Assembly: GCA_000151295.1 (NCBI GenBank)
Contig: GG745361.1
Span: forward strand, 361,668-388,665
Reading direction: 5' to 3'
Source of the DNA: Allomyces macrogynus ATCC 38327
Lineage: Eukaryota; Blastocladiomycota; Blastocladiomycetes; Blastocladiales; Blastocladiaceae
Length of the DNA: 26,998 bases
The notes beneath the pieces are model-generated. The model did not search any database. It was given only the letters and a program-made list of their open reading frames with translations, and was not told the origin of the DNA. Both the position numbers and the translations under genes were made by a program. Of the stretch, positions 9,401 to 19,118 are shown one piece after another (within the stretch, counting starts at the first letter, position 1; each line of letters starts with the position of its first letter).

Positions 9401-10827
9401 TGAGCTCAACCCTCATCACGTGCGCTGGTGCCTGACGATCCCGGCCATGTGGAGCGACGCCGCAAAGCAAAAAATGTCCCGTGCCATGCTCAAGGTCGGT
9501 CTGATCCCGTCACCCAACTCGGAGCGCGTCGTGTTCTGCTCGGAGCCAATGGCAGGTTTGCTATATAAAGCGATTTCGTCCGACTCGCGCACTCGTGTTC
9601 AGCGCAACGACCCAATCCTGATGGTCGACATGGGTGCGCTCGCTTTTCCTCGCCTTCGGCACGTCGTGGGTGGGTGGACAGGCTTGCTAACGCGTGTCTT
9701 AATCCCTAGGCGGCGGCACTGTCGACCTGACGGCGATGCGCATGGGCGGCAACGGGTTCGACGAACTCGTGCCAGGTCTCGGCTCGTCGTGCGGCTTGAC
9801 CATGCTTGACGAACAGTTTCTTGCCATGTTCCGTCGCGCCGTCGGTCCTACGATCTACGACCAGGTTCTGGCCGAGCACCCGAAGCTCAAGCTCCAGGTT
9901 TTGCGCGACTGGGAGGTCTGCAAGACTTAGTTCATGGGTGAGAAGCGGTAATACGGCCGTGTGCCGATTCCGCATCGCATGGCGTCGCCGCATGACGCTG
10001 TCGATGTCCTGTTGCACGAGGTGGATGTCGATGAGGGCGAGGTGTGCATGACGATGGCGCTCATGGAGTCGCTCTACAAGCCGATTGTCGATCAGATTGT
10101 CGGGCTCGTGACAACGATGCTCGACCGGCTCAAGGCCAAGGGATTGCGGTCACGCATGTGTTGTGTGTGGGCGGGTTCTCGCAGTCCAAGTACTTGATCA
10201 GCGCTCTGTGTGACCGGCTCCCGATTGACCCAGCCAAGATTGTCGCGTCGGTGCATGGGCCCGCGGCCATATGCTCGGCGCGACAATTTTTGGTACGTCA
10301 TTCAGATTGGCTGCACCGTTGGACGCACACTGACCGTGCCCCTTTCGCTCCTCAAAGGTGCCGCCCCGAGCTGATCCACACGCAAGTCGCGCGCCTCACC
10401 TACGGCATCCAGACGTGCATGCTCTACCAGCCGTAGGTGCACGGCCCGCACGACCGGCTTGCCGATCGGCTCTTCATGAGAGACGACGGGATCACACGCG
10501 TTAAGAACGCGTTCGACGCCATTATCACAAGGGCGACGCGTTGCTTGCCGGGCACGTGATCACCAAGTCGCACCTGCCCTCCGACTGCACACAGATACGC
10601 GCCCTGTTCAAGGTGGTCGTCTCGCACCTCGAGGATCCCGTTTACACGGATACGGTCGGGTGTAACGAGGTCGGGAAAGTCACCATCAGGGTGACGCCGG
10701 TCACGCACTTCTTGGCCAAAGACTCGCAGCGCACGACGGTGCGCGTCCTGCATACTGGCCTCGTGCTCGAGGTGCGAATGAGCGCACGGGCACGGTGGTC
10801 GATATGACGGTCGATTTCTACGACTAG
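9401..10827 (+). pseudogene. HSPA12-like Hsp70 pseudogene, copy C (5'-truncated)
   Basis: Corresponds to exons 2-4 of the neighbouring copies; exon 1 with phosphate-1 is absent. Exon 2 is 9401-9633 (233 nt, the same as copies A and B), exon 3 about 9710-10292, exon 4 about 10358-10827, and recognisable splice signals remain. LTIPAMWSDAAKQKM, VDM-GGGTVDLTAMRM and CVGGFSQSKYL are all legible. In-frame stops lie at 9928-9930, 9949-9951 and 10434-10436. Base losses shift the frame near 10140 (a G lost from a GGGG run), near 10270, near 10530 and near 10785. It is closer to copy A (FMGEKR in exon 3). Three substitution stops plus missing exon 1 make this a genuine pseudogene, not a sequencing artefact. 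Confidence 0.92.
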
Positions 10828-11203
10828 GGCGTGCGTGAGGGGTTCGGTATGGTTGAAGGCCGTTGGGTCCAGATTGAAACGTTGGCTGTTGGATTTGAGC
10901 AGGTTTGTGGTCCAGCAGTATGGATGGACCGGGATGGAGTGAGGCGTTCACGTTGTTTTGACGCTTGTACTTAAACATGATGTCATGATTGGTTCTGTTG
11001 ATGCGACGCCTGGCTCCATAGATGTGGAATGGCGAATTGGCAGTAACTCGTTTGGTCGTGACTTGCATCCAACGCAAACAAGTAAAGCTACTTTGTCCAT
11101 TTATTCAAATTGGAAGGAGCAACCCTGACCCAACACGCCTGCGTGCTGGGATGCTACGAGTCGCAAGTCCAGTCCTCCCCTGCCCTCACCCCGTCAACGT
11201 GCC
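10828..11203. other. Intergenic between convergent units
   Basis: Lies between the 3' end of pseudogene C and the 3' end of the minus-strand gene ending at 11204. I see no gene, RNA or repeat. Confidence 0.5.
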
Positions 11204-12714
11204 CTAGTTCGGCAGCACAATCGAGCGATTGCGCATCTGCTGCAACAGCCCAGCCATCTGCGCGGGCCCGTTGCGATGGTTGAGCATGAGCGTCGTCTGG
11301 AACGGGTCAACGACCTTGCCATACGTCGGCGCCGTCAGCGACCAGAGCGGCACGCGCGGCGTGCACGTCTCGCCCGCGTCCCTTGCCCCGCGCACGCGCA
11401 GCATTGCCTCGAGCCCGAGCACCGACATGGACACGTACGGCCCGGCAATCGCGACGAGTGCCGAGTACGGCTCACCCTCGCCGTCACTGTTCATGGCGAG
11501 CATTTCGTTGATGATCGTGTCCGACAGCCAGTACGCGAGCCCCTGGACCTGTGCCGCGACCAGGTGCTGCGGGTCCTTCTTAGTCTCGATGACGGCGTGC
11601 GTGACGCGCAAGCCGTGCGGCGCGCGGTGCGAAATGGACGCGGGCGTGTCAAACCGCACGATGCCGTCGGCAAAGCCGCGCCCGGAACTGCCCATGGTCG
11701 AGGCACGGACTCTACACGACGACCGAGAACCACTTGATTCCGTGGTCAACAACCAACAATCACAAACAAGTAAGGCATCCGTTCATAGGCAAGGGGGAGA
11801 AACACGTACGTCACATCTTGCACAAAGGTCGTGTCCGGCCCAAGCACCGTCGGGTTGAAAACATACTTGGCGAGCCATTCCGTGTACTGCTTCTCCGACG
11901 ACACGCCGAGGGGCAGGTTCGCACCGAGCGGGAACAGATCGTGGCCTGCCGGTCGCGCCACTGGCACGGTGTCGACCCGCTCGAGCGTGCGGTTGAGCCG
12001 CGCTTGGAACGCGGTCGTGCCGGCGGCCATTGCCATATACTCGTTCCCTTCGACGTGCCGCGCCGAATGGAAGTCGCGAGCACCCGACCCGATCATGGTC
12101 GCCGACTCGCGCGGGCCATCGACGGCGCCCGCGCCGGCTGCGAGCAAGTGTGTCGCGACCGCCGGCATCAGTGCCGGTTGCACGGCGTTGACGACCGAAG
12201 AATCTGATTGCAGCAGTGAGTGAGCGATGAGAGCCCAACAGCCCATCCCTTCACAAAATTGAGCCCAAACAGCCGTACCAACAAACGGCAACTTGCTCAC
12301 GCGCGGCATCGTCAGCACCGCGCGCGAGTGAAAGTTGCGGTTCCAGACGTCGCGCCACGCCTGGTCCTTGGCGAGCCGGGTGACGCGCGCTCTGCTGGGC
12401 AACGACGACCGCACGGCGTCGTACATTTTACTCGGCGATTCCTTGAGCGCGCCGGACACGCGCGAAAAAGATCGACACGGCGCGGCCGTGACCACAGCCC
12501 GCCGCGCGGCGCGCGTAGACGTGAACAACGACGCGGTACTGATAGCCGACAGGAATGCGGGCACCTGGATCGAGGCGCGGTGCGAGAGCGACATGGTGCC
12601 AACGGCGCCCGCGGCAAGCACCGACGAGAGCAAGGGCAACGCGCGCGACACCAGGATCGGCGAACTGGTGGAAGCGGCGGCGGCGCGAGCGGCGCGGGAA
12701 AGAGTGGTCTGCAT
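11204..12714 (-). CDS. Probable mitochondrial protein with PD-(D/E)XK nuclease-like C-terminus
   Basis: Three exons: 12714-12279, 12203-11810 and 11711-11204. The introns are 12204-12278 (GTACGG...ATCAG) and 11712-11809 (GTACGT...TGTAG). The spliced frame is 1338 nt, exactly 445 residues, which supports the splice choices. The first intron is 75 nt and could also be read through in frame. The N-terminus (MQTTLSRAARAAA, Arg/Ala/Ser-rich, no acidic residue for over 80 codons) looks like a mitochondrial presequence. In the C-terminal third, Asp292 (FADG), Glu319-x-Lys321 (VIETKK) and Gln333-x3-Tyr337 (QGLAY) have the order and spacing of a RecB-type nuclease core. The nuclease reading is inference; no overall homologue is recognised. 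The flanking Hsp70 units give no functional clue. Confidence 0.75.
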
Positions 12715-13562
12715 GCTGCTGGTCTGGTCTAGCTGGTGTCGAGTCTATGGGGCGCGCGGCAGCGAGAGTGGAATGGGTATGTGCGCGCGCGCGCGCGAGA
12801 TTTCGTCTATTTCGAGCGTCCTGAGTCGGTATCCTGGGGAGAAAGCATCGCAGCCGACCGCGCTCGCAGATTTTGAAGAGCGTGGTTCCATCGTCACAGC
12901 TCAAGACCAAACTCGCGACGCGTTCTTGAGGCCAAGCGCGCGCCGACACCCGAATAAAAGGAGCGTAGCCGTCGTGGCAAAGAAACTATTACGGAGAGCC
13001 CCTGGTGGCCCCTCGTGTTGGTGAAAGAAGCGGTCTTGACGCTCAGTTGCACCCGACGTCCCGGCCCTTTGACGGCCATTTCGGCGTTCAGGACGGTCCG
13101 CAGCCAGACTTGCGCGAGCGACGGTCCAGAAGCTGCTGAGAGAAAAGATATCATTTTGGCCGGTTGGGTGTGGCCGCGTTGCTGACGCATACTCTTGAGG
13201 TTTGAAGTGTCGATCTTCATTTTGAGAAATGGATTCAGCTCTGAAGTGTCACATTCTGTCACATCGAAGGCACTCATCACATGCCAAGCTCTGGCGTGTT
13301 GCTGCAGTAACTATGGAGAGCACGAATGCCGTCGCATCAGCTTGGTGAAAAGAACGGGAATCACAAGCTGAGCATTATTTTTGGAGAAGCATACACAGCC
13401 GGTGTTTGAGCTCGGCACTATGTTATGATGCTGACCCACTCTTGAGAGAGAGACTGCGCGGTTGTCACCAAAACCAAACCATGAATGTCTGCCCTTCAAA
13501 GGACTGAACATGCAGCTCATCAAAACAATCACCACGTCCAGGATCCGCTCGCTCCCTTCGCT
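12715..13562. other. Intergenic with a (GC)n tract and a weak ORF
   Basis: Holds the upstream region of the 445-residue gene, including an alternating GC tract at 12781-12797, and the 3' flank of partner gene B. A minus-strand open stretch (12894-13280) is described separately. The part near 13300-13560 is less GC-rich and shows nothing recognisable. Confidence 0.5.
12894..13280 (-). CDS. Doubtful small ORF or exon remnant
   Basis: 128 codons, not recognised. The middle part (GPSLAQVWLRTVLNAEMAV) has local coding-like base composition. It is preceded on the minus strand by a good splice acceptor (pyrimidine-rich, ending CTCAG at about 13137), so it may be an exon or remnant rather than a free-standing gene. 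No partner exon is obvious. It could be chance. Confidence 0.18.
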   Translation of the reverse strand: MMSAFDVTECDTSELNPFLKMKIDTSNLKSMRQQRGHTQPAKMISFLSAASGPSLAQVWLRTVLNAEMAVKGPGRRVQLSVKTASFTNTRGHQGLSVIVSLPRRLRSFYSGVGARLASRTRREFGLEL

Positions 13563-15822
13563 TCAACTCGCGCGCTTGCCCACGTTACAACCACCCAAGC
13601 GTAGCGGGACCCCACGGTCGCAATACCCCGCGCAGAGCAGCACGCGCCGTTCGTCCGCGGCACGCACAACATTCGGTGACAGCGCGACGCCGACCGTGCG
13701 CCCGCACTCGCGCGCGTTATCGTGCGCGAGACACGCAAACTGGCCCATGCACGCGTCGCCGGCGCGCGGCATGACGAACGCGAACCCGGCCATGCGCGCG
13801 ACCAGCACGAGCCGGTACCACTGATACATAATGTGCACGAACGGCACCTGCCAGCGTGGACTGCGCAGCTTGATTTTCGGGTGGTCGAGGGCCACGATGT
13901 CGGCCGCGTGCTCGGCAAGAATCGCGCGGAGCTGGTCAGAAATGGGGGCGTCCACAATCGCGAGCGCCATTTCGGCACGCAACAGCGCGATTCTGCGCTC
14001 GGCTTTCTTGATCTCGTGGTTCAGGTCGGACTGCAGTTTTGCGAGCGTGTGATCGAACAAGTCCAGGAAGCGCGTGATAATGCCAGCGGCCGTGTCGATG
14101 CGCAACCACTGCGAGTCCTTTCCGACGAGGTACCGCGGCCGGTTGAGCAACACCGGTTCTGCAACGAGATCGTACAAGTTGGCAAAGAGCGCGGCCATGT
14201 CGCCCTTGCACGAGGCTACGGACCAAGGCAGAAGAGGAGTGAATGGAGAATGGAGCAGAAGCGAGCCATGAGAGAAGAGAAACGCCGTGACGGACCAACC
14301 CACGAGTTGAGACGTTCAATAACTGCTGCGTCCGTCTGGGTCATATTCGTCGCTGGGGACAATGCCGGTACTGGTGTCGGCACGGAAACAGACGCAATGG
14401 ACGCGAGCGCTGGCTTCGACACGAAAACAGGAACTGTGGACGCGAGCACAGCTGGTCTCGGCGCTGGAGCAGGTGCAACGGACGCGAACGCTGGTCCCGT
14501 CGGCGCGGCGTCGGCGCGGCGCCAGGCACTAGCACAGTTTCCGTCGCGGGAGCAGAGGAGGGAACGGGTGGAGGAGGAATATGCTCGTGCCCACAGACTG
14601 GAGCCGAGGGCACGAGCCCGGGCTCTGGCTCGGGAGCATGAGCGAGCACTGACACGACCAGTACCTCAGCACGATGCAACACCGTCTCAGCGGCGCCAAA
14701 TCGAGCGGGAATGCCGGGGAACGTCGTGAACACCACGACCTTCGTCTCGGTGAGATGGAGCCCGCGAGGGGATGGGCAGCGCTCACCCTCACGCCATTCG
14801 AGTTCGTGTGGTGGATCGGCCATGGTTCTTGGTGAGAACAGCAACCCGGGAGACGGAAACTTGCGTTTCCAGCTCGGGTTGAGCGCCTTGGTCAGCAAGA
14901 AACACTCGGCGAGCGGCAGCACGACACGACGGATCAGGATCGTGTAGTCGCCCCAGACGACAGCGAGTCCAAAAGTCTCGCTAAACAAGTGTAGCATGGT
15001 CGTGGCCGCCGCTTTCAAAACCGACACGAGCACTGCGACACATTGATCTCCATGCCCGTCCGTAGAGAGGCCAGAAAAGAGGACAAGGAACGGTTTCTCG
15101 CTCGCCGCAGCCTGATCATGCACCGTCGGATCGCGGTCGTAACGGTCGGCCGCGGCACGTAGCCCCTGGACCGCGCAGTCGAGCCAATAACGTGTCACAT
15201 CAATCTCGGCCGACCCGCTCTGATGGTCGCCAGAAAGCGCCGTCTGCTCGCGGTCCCAATACTTGCGCAGAGACCGACAGGCAGCTCGCAGAACGGTCGA
15301 GCTCACGAGCGCGCGCGCGTGTTCCATGCGCCAGGCAGCGAGAGCCTGGCCGAGATTGGCAGCACAATCACCTGAACGGTCCAATTCGAGAGCGGTTTCC
15401 AGGTTGGCACGAGCGAGCGTCTTGGTGAGAGCAACAAGAGACTTGCGCCCATCGCGGTTCGTCTCATGCCCGAGCAGCTGGAAAATGAAGGCCTTGTGGG
15501 CGGTGCTCGCAGTCGTGAGTGCGCGGTCAATCGCCTCGGCTTCGGCGGACACGTGGTCAGAGCCCGTGTTCCATGCGTTTGCTGATGGTGCCGCTTGCGT
15601 GGAGGACTCCACGCTCGCGGCCGAGTTGCTCGACAGGACGGCGACGCCGGTCGAGGACACACGCGGCGCGTGCACTGCGAAAGAGTTGCGAACAGTCGCG
15701 GATGGGTTGGTGCTTTGGGTCGACTCGTTTTCGGTGCAGCTGGTCGCGACAGTGGAGCGCGCTGTAGCGCTTGGCATGGTCGCGCCAGGCCGGTTCTTGT
15801 CCTGGTCTTGATGGTCGCTCAT
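13563..15822 (-). CDS. Hsp70-linked Cys-rich protein, copy B (frameshift in linker)
   Basis: Paralogue of 3643-5694 and the better copy. Exon 1 is 15822-14314, the intron 14216-14313, and exon 2 is 14215-13563. The start at 15822 (MSDHQDQDK) is the nearest in-frame ATG to the spacer side that leaves a usual leader; 15903 is an alternative. Order: low-complexity Ser/Thr-rich N-terminus, helical domain (FIFQLLGHE, AWRMEHARA, RYDRDP), LIRRVVLPLAECFLLTK, TTFPGIPARFG-AET-LHRAEVLVV, Pro/Ala linker, then the C-terminal domain with VPFVHIMYQWYRLVL and a Cys/His cluster (CLAHDNARECG, CAGYCDR). An exact 11-bp tandem duplication (14498-14519) shifts the linker frame and would end the protein at 14341, losing that domain. 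Removing one unit gives an uninterrupted 716-residue protein. Function unknown; divergent with Hsp70 copy B. Confidence 0.65.
14498..14519. repeat. Exact 11-bp tandem duplication inside partner gene B
   Basis: CGTCGGCGCGG occurs twice back-to-back (14498-14508 and 14509-14519). Eleven is not a multiple of three, and the coding frame legible on the C-terminal side (VLASTVPVF, TQTDAA) is regained only if one unit is removed. Confidence 0.9.
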
Positions 15823-16293
15823 CGGTTCCGTTGCTCTTGCGCTCTGGACGTGTTTGCTTGTTCCAGGCACGGTGGAGACCGCGGTGGCAACAAAATGGTT
15901 CATGGTCGATGCAGAAGCGCAGACACACCCCCCCACCACGGCCGCGCTGATGCTGCCTGATCGGGCCGACGGCGGCCGGCGGGTGCGGTTCATGTCTGAG
16001 CCGCCGCCGCCGGGGCCGCCGCCAGTGTCGCTGCCCAGGCCGCTGGTCAGCGCCGCTCGCGAGCTCCAGACGCGGCCGCGCCGATGCGTCACTCGGCCGA
16101 CAGGCAATAGACGCACCGCGTCGGCGCTCGTCGACCACGCTCTGGCGGTGGACGGCCGACACAAACCATCATCGACTGTATTGATTGCGACTCCGACAAG
16201 CACTGCCACTGCGCGCCCTTCCCTGCGACGACCATCACCCATCACTGCAGCTCGGCGAGCACCTCGACCATCACCATCCACGCAGCCATCACC
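15823..16293. promoter_or_regulatory. Divergent spacer of pair B
   Basis: 471 bp between the partner B start and Hsp70 B start. The Hsp70 leader has repeated CCATCACC-like units (about 16227-16293) ending in the start codon. The minus-strand frame stays open across the spacer without family blocks. No clear TATA box. Confidence 0.45.
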
Positions 16294-18350
16294 ATGGGCC
16301 AACAACAATCTCGCGTGCCGCCGCCCTGCGACCTGCTCGCGCCGATCCATCCGCTCAAGTGGAAGATCGCGATTGATTTCGGCACGAGCTGCTCGGGGTT
16401 TGCCATCGCTCTCGACGAGTTTGCCAGCGCTCTCAACCATGACCCCAACACGACCGACCTGACCTCGGTCCCGCGCCTGCACCTGACGCACTACATCAAG
16501 TACAACTCATCGTGGCCCGGCGCGCGCATCCCGTACCCCAAGACGCGCACGGCGCTTCTCTACGACGCCGAGGGCAAGGTCGTCGCGTGGGGCAATGAGG
16601 CCTGGGAGCGGTTTCTCGGCATGACGACCTCGCTTCAGAAAGGGCACATTTTCACCGACCGCTTCAAGCTACTGCTCGACGCCAAGCTCGATCACCGCGA
16701 CGCGGCCATGGACCGGCTCAAGGCTCTCGGAAAGGGCCCTGTCGAGGTGATTGCCGATTATTTGCGCGCGCTCGTCGCGTTTCTGGGTACCTACATCAAG
16801 CACACCGACCCCAAGGCGTGCGTTTCTCTTGCATAGGGTCATTTCCTCGCGCTTATTCTTCAAATGCTGAATTCTCCCTTGCTTTTCTACCTTCTCCACC
16901 GTTTTTCTTAGCGAGCTCAACCCGTTCCACGTGTGCTGGTGCCTGACGATCCCGGCCATGTGGAGCGACGCGGCCAAGCAGAAAATGTGCCGCGCCTTGT
17001 TCAAGGCTGGCCTGATCCTGCCGCTCACGTCGGACCGCATCATCTTCTGCTCGGAGCCCATGGCCGGACTGCTCTCGGCTGCCATCTCGACCGACGCGCG
17101 CATCAAGATCCAGAGCATTGATCCGATCCTGATTGTTGACATGGGTACGCTCGATCCTGCTCGCTGTATTCAGCACCCACATCCACGCGTGGGTGGACGT
17201 GATTGCTGACGCGTGCCGCGATCTCTAGGCGGCGGTACCGTCGACCTAACGGCGATGCGCATGGACGGGGATGGGTTCAACGAGCTCGTGCCAGGGCTCG
17301 GCGCGTCGTGCGGCTCCACCATGCTCGATGACCGGTTCCTGGCCATGTTCCGGCGCGTCGTCGGCCCCAAGGTTTACGACCAGGTCGTTGCCCAGCACCC
17401 CAAGACCAAGCTCCAGATTTTGCGCGACTGGGAGGTCACGAAAACCTCGTTTGTCGGCGAGTCGAGCTTTTACGGCAGCGTGCCAATTCCGCGCGCCATG
17501 GAAAAGCTGCTCGCCGACAAGGGCGCGTCGCCGTCACTCGTCGAGGACGGCGAGATTCAGATCACGACCAAGATCCTCCAGGACATTTACGCGCCGATTG
17601 TCGACCAAATCGTCGACCTCGTGACCAAGATGCTCGACCGCTGCAAGGCCAAGGGGATCTCGGTGTCGCACGTACTGTGCATCGGTGGGTTCTCGCAATC
17701 AAAGTACTTGCTCAGCGCGCTGCGCGAGCGGCTGCCCGTCAACCCGCTCAAGGTCGTCGCGTCGGCGCACGGTCCCGCTGCCGTTCTACTCGGCGCGCCG
17801 ATATTCGGTACGTGATTTGGGGCACCAGTTTAAGCACAGTCGCTTGACCTCATGTTGATGCTGCCCTCGCCGTCGATCTAGCCTGCCGCCCCGAGCTGAT
17901 CCGCTCGCAGGTCGCGCGGCTCACCTACGGCGTCCGGATCCATGCCGTGTACCAGCCGTCGCTCCACGGTCCGCGGCACCAAGTCGCGGGCCGTCTCTTC
18001 ATGGGCGCCGACGGGATCACACGCACCAACAGCGCATTTGACGTGGTGATTCGCAAGGGCGAGGCGCTCTCGGCGGGCCAGGTGATAGAGAAGACCTACT
18101 CGCCCATCGACTGCACGCAGACGCTGGTACTGTTTGAGGTATTTGTGTCGCACCTCGAGGACCCGGTCTTCACCGACACGGTCGGGTGTCAGCTGGTCGG
18201 CAAAGTCGAGATCCGCGTGACGCCGAGCACGCACTACTCGTCCATGGATCCGCTGCTCATGACGGTGCGCGTGGAGCACACGGGGTGCTCGTGGTCAAGA
18301 ATCAGCGCACGCACGCCAAGGTTGACATGACAATCAATTTTTACGATTAG
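16294..18350 (+). CDS. HSPA12-like Hsp70 ATPase, copy B (C-terminal frameshift)
   Basis: Best-preserved Hsp70 copy. Exons: 16294-16817, 16912-17144, 17229-17807 and 17882 onward; donors are GTGCGT, GTACGC and GTACGT, acceptors all TAG. Motifs: phosphate-1 IAIDFGTSCSG near residue 26, LTIPAMWSDAAKQKM, phosphate-2 VDMGGGTVDLTA, adenosine motif CIGGFSQSKYLL, then the C-terminal beta region (VARLTYGV, VSHLEDPVFTDTVGC). This order is that of HSPA12-type proteins, which bind ATP but lack the classical substrate lid. The N-terminus MGQQQSRV fits an N-myristoylation signal (Gly2, Ser6), suggesting membrane association; that is inference. After GGGG at 18282-18285 one base appears missing. As written the frame ends at 18330 (594 residues), but with one base restored it continues to NFYD-stop at 18350 like copy A's DFYD-stop (601 residues). 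Confidence 0.88.
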
Positions 18351-18710
18351 TGCTCATGCAAAGTGAGATCCTGAGGGTAGACCGAGTCCTTGTGGATGCT
18401 GTTTCGGGCGTAGATCATTCAATGCGGGGAAAACCGCCAAGAGTGTGGCGCTTTCCATTTTTTTTATTCCAATGTTGGAATGCTGATTCCATGTCTTGAG
18501 CAATGTGGCAGGTATTCCCTGGTACTTTTGCAGCATCCAGATCTTCATTTCAACACGGTTGCTCAACCATGCGTCCTTGAAATTCAAGCACAACAGACGC
18601 TGCTGGCATGGTAACATGACACCAAAGACGATGATCATGCCTGATGCGCGAGCATCCTGGATATTCCGTGCTGTGACATCCAGCCATGGAGGATTGTGCT
18701 GACAAAATCC

Positions 18711-18756
18711 GGCGCGGATGGCAACAGGTAAAGGTGTTCCACTCTAATCCAGCGCC
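18711..18756. repeat. Imperfect hairpin
   Basis: GGCGCGGAT (18711-18719) pairs with ATCC-A-GCGCC (18747-18756) with one bulge. Inside, AACA and TGTT arms flank GGTAAAGG. No T-run directly follows, so it is not an obvious terminator; role unknown. Confidence 0.5.
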
Positions 18757-18789
18757 AATTTCTAACCACTAAAAAAAGTGTTATGATCT

Positions 18790-18834
18790 CGGCTCCGATG
18801 TAAACAAGTTAAGAACCCGGCTCCGATGTAAACA
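18790..18834. repeat. 17-bp direct repeat, 28-bp period
   Basis: CGGCTCCGATGTAAACA occurs exactly at 18790-18806 and 18818-18834 with an 11-bp spacer. It may be a target-site or terminal-repeat remnant, or a protein-binding site. Confidence 0.85.
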
Positions 18835-18894
18835 TCAGCGGTCGTGCCGACGTGCTGTCATAATCGATAACGTCATCAGCGCCCACAGTCGAGC

Positions 18895-18935
18895 TGATGC
18901 TTTGTCCGAGAGTCGAACCCAGTCAGAAACCTTGG
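18895..18935 (-). pseudogene. tRNA-Gly 3'-half-like fragment
   Basis: On the minus strand this reads CCAAGGTTTC, a variable region, GGGTTCGACTC (B-box), then CGGACAAAGCATCA. It parallels the tRNA-Gly(CCC) gene at 1433-1503 from the anticodon loop to its 3' flank, matching at about four of five positions. The match includes the TCA just beyond the mature 3' A. The 5' half does not fold into an acceptor or D-arm, so it is not a functional tRNA. Confidence 0.6.
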
Positions 18936-19118
18936 AACCTTTTTCCTTCACATCGAGTCCGTAGGAGCCGCAAGCGTCGATGTTTCAGCACTGGCCCTGC
19001 CACGAGCAAGACGAAGGGAAGCTGGTCGATGACCTGACACCCACACGTCGACCCTCCACGCAAAATAAATATGGGCCCATTCAACGCTGTATTCCACCAA
19101 AGACCCACAACACACACT

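Larger units (their letters stand above)
18351..19118. other. Intergenic between Hsp70 B and RPS8 3' ends
   Basis: No protein gene seen. It contains a possible hairpin (18711-18756), a 17-bp direct repeat (18790-18806 and 18818-18834) and a minus-strand tRNA-Gly-like fragment (18895-18935). This clustering suggests the footprint of small mobile or tRNA-derived DNA. Confidence 0.5.

Noticed and set aside
12781..12797. Alternating GC tract as a regulatory Z-DNA element
   Set aside because: Short GC runs are expected in DNA of this composition; nothing else supports a role.
13722..14729. 335-codon plus-strand frame across partner gene B
   Set aside because: The minus strand shows blocks conserved with copy A in the same place, so the plus-strand frame is a shadow.
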